A stretch of 64,000 nt of DNA, taken from assembly GCF_002868735.1 (NCBI RefSeq), contig NZ_CP025612.1, positions 1,111,001 through 1,175,000 of the forward strand. Direction: 5' to 3'. This DNA is from Niveispirillum cyanobacteriorum. Lineage in GTDB: Bacteria; Pseudomonadota; Alphaproteobacteria; Azospirillales; Azospirillaceae. Shown here piece by piece: positions 63,549 through 64,000 of the stretch (its first letter is position 1; every line of letters begins with the position of its first letter). The position numbers were made by a program, and so were the translations under genes. Below the pieces are notes generated by a model that was given only the letters and a program-made list of their open reading frames with translations, ran no database searches and had not been told where the DNA came from.

Positions 63549-64000
63549 TCAGGCCAGCAGATCCCGGTAGCCACCGCGCACCATCCTCCGTCCCTCGCGG
63601 ATGAGCCGCTGGACCCGCAATCGCAGACAATCCGATCCGCGCGACCATTCGGCACCGACACGCCGTTGCCCAAAGAGCGCGACGGCGATGTCACGCTGGG
63701 ACGCGCCGGAACCGACGGCATCCACCGCGCGCAGTTTGTCGATCCAGCGCCAAGCCTGAGGTTCCGGCGGATACGGGCTGCGCGGCATTCGACGCAACCG
63801 GCAGCACATGCACAAACGGCGCAGAGACGGCACCTTGCGGTCAATCTCCAGCAACCCGGTCAGCGTGCAGCGGAGACGCACCGGGCCGTCGAGAAGCGTC
63901 CCATCTGTCACCCGAAGCTGCAGATGCCGAAAGCCATCCGACAACATCAAATGCTCGGCCCCATCAGGTTCCTTGACGACACTTGCGAGGGTCCGAACCG
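63549..64000 (-). CDS. DUF2285-domain protein, partial (5' end outside window)
   Basis: The frame is open from the window edge: VRTLASVVKEPDGAEHLMLS, a basic middle with a CMCCRLRRMP stretch, then DKLRAVDAVGSGASQRDIAV, RLRVQRLIREGRRMVRGGYR and DLLA. The C-terminal part matches DUF2285, common at one end of alphaproteobacterial ICEs, often with a helix-turn-helix replication or regulation role. At least 150 codons are visible; the start is not. Confidence 0.82.
   Translation of the reverse strand, partial: VRTLASVVKEPDGAEHLMLSDGFRHLQLRVTDGTLLDGPVRLRCTLTGLLEIDRKVPSLRRLCMCCRLRRMPRSPYPPEPQAWRWIDKLRAVDAVGSGASQRDIAVALFGQRRVGAEWSRGSDCLRLRVQRLIREGRRMVRGGYRDLLA

Overview
The window is GC-rich, densely packed proteobacterial DNA. 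The gene families (N-type ATPase, alphaproteobacterial-style DUF736/DUF2274/DUF2493/DUF932/DUF2285 mobile-element genes, FixL/FixJ-like regulators, cbb3 oxidase) suggest an alphaproteobacterium, perhaps a Rhodospirillales/Azospirillaceae relative. No rRNA, tRNA or other taxonomic marker is present, so this is an inference.

Layout. (1) 1-6163, minus strand: a complete N-type (sodium/proton) ATPase operon in the diagnostic order atpD-C-Q-R-B-E-F-A-G, with the gamma gene cut by the window edge. (2) 6164-7735: a junction zone with an internally deleted IS3-family relic, unassigned sequence and a frameshifted tyrosine recombinase. (3) 7854-20915, minus: the mating-pair-formation module of an integrative conjugative element (ICE), trbB-C-D-E-J-L-F-G-I with CopG-like, DUF2274 and DUF736 genes and the coupling protein traG. 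trbG carries two frameshifts, and one AT-rich plus-strand gene with a HEPN-like C-terminus sits between the trb operon and traG. (4) 21071-31323: an arsenic-resistance island between traG and the relaxase. It has two intact and one truncated arsR, a thioredoxin-coupled and a glutaredoxin-coupled arsC, acr3, arsH, two flavoprotein monooxygenases, an MFS exporter, an ArsP-like permease with a small thioredoxin-fold protein, and an orphan pstS. (5) 31377-36614, minus: DUF3363 relaxase, two small proteins with near-identical structured leaders, a VirB1-like lytic transglycosylase, TraF peptidase, an AlpA-like regulator and a second DUF736 gene. (6) 37050-57233: a second cargo block with a large winged-helix/ATPase regulator, two isochorismatase plus alpha/beta-hydrolase pairs, MBL and DJ-1 proteins, an AraC regulator, protoglobin, a redoxin, catalase, ccoNOQP with DUF2189, and a receiver/histidine kinase/FixJ-type set. 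(7) 57306-64000, minus: the ICE maintenance module DUF2493, Toprim, ParB, DUF932, nuclease and DUF2285, the last cut by the edge.

How it fits together. Regions 3, 5 and 7 together form a Tn4371-like ICE backbone (relaxase, TraF, TraG, Trb channel, ParB and primase-like proteins). Two cargo blocks occupy gaps in it: arsenic detoxification, and oxygen/peroxide/NO respiration and stress functions. The N-ATPase lies beyond the recombinase, and whether it belongs to the element cannot be decided because no att sites were identified.

The most unusual signals are the AT-rich HEPN-like gene at 17842, the exactly 550-bp-offset pair of structured leaders at 34.0 and 34.6 kb, nested palindromes at 36.7 kb and before most maintenance genes, and a candidate oriT upstream of the relaxase. 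Several genes are broken by single-base losses, two of them at runs of six C/G, so sequencing error must be excluded before calling them pseudogenes.
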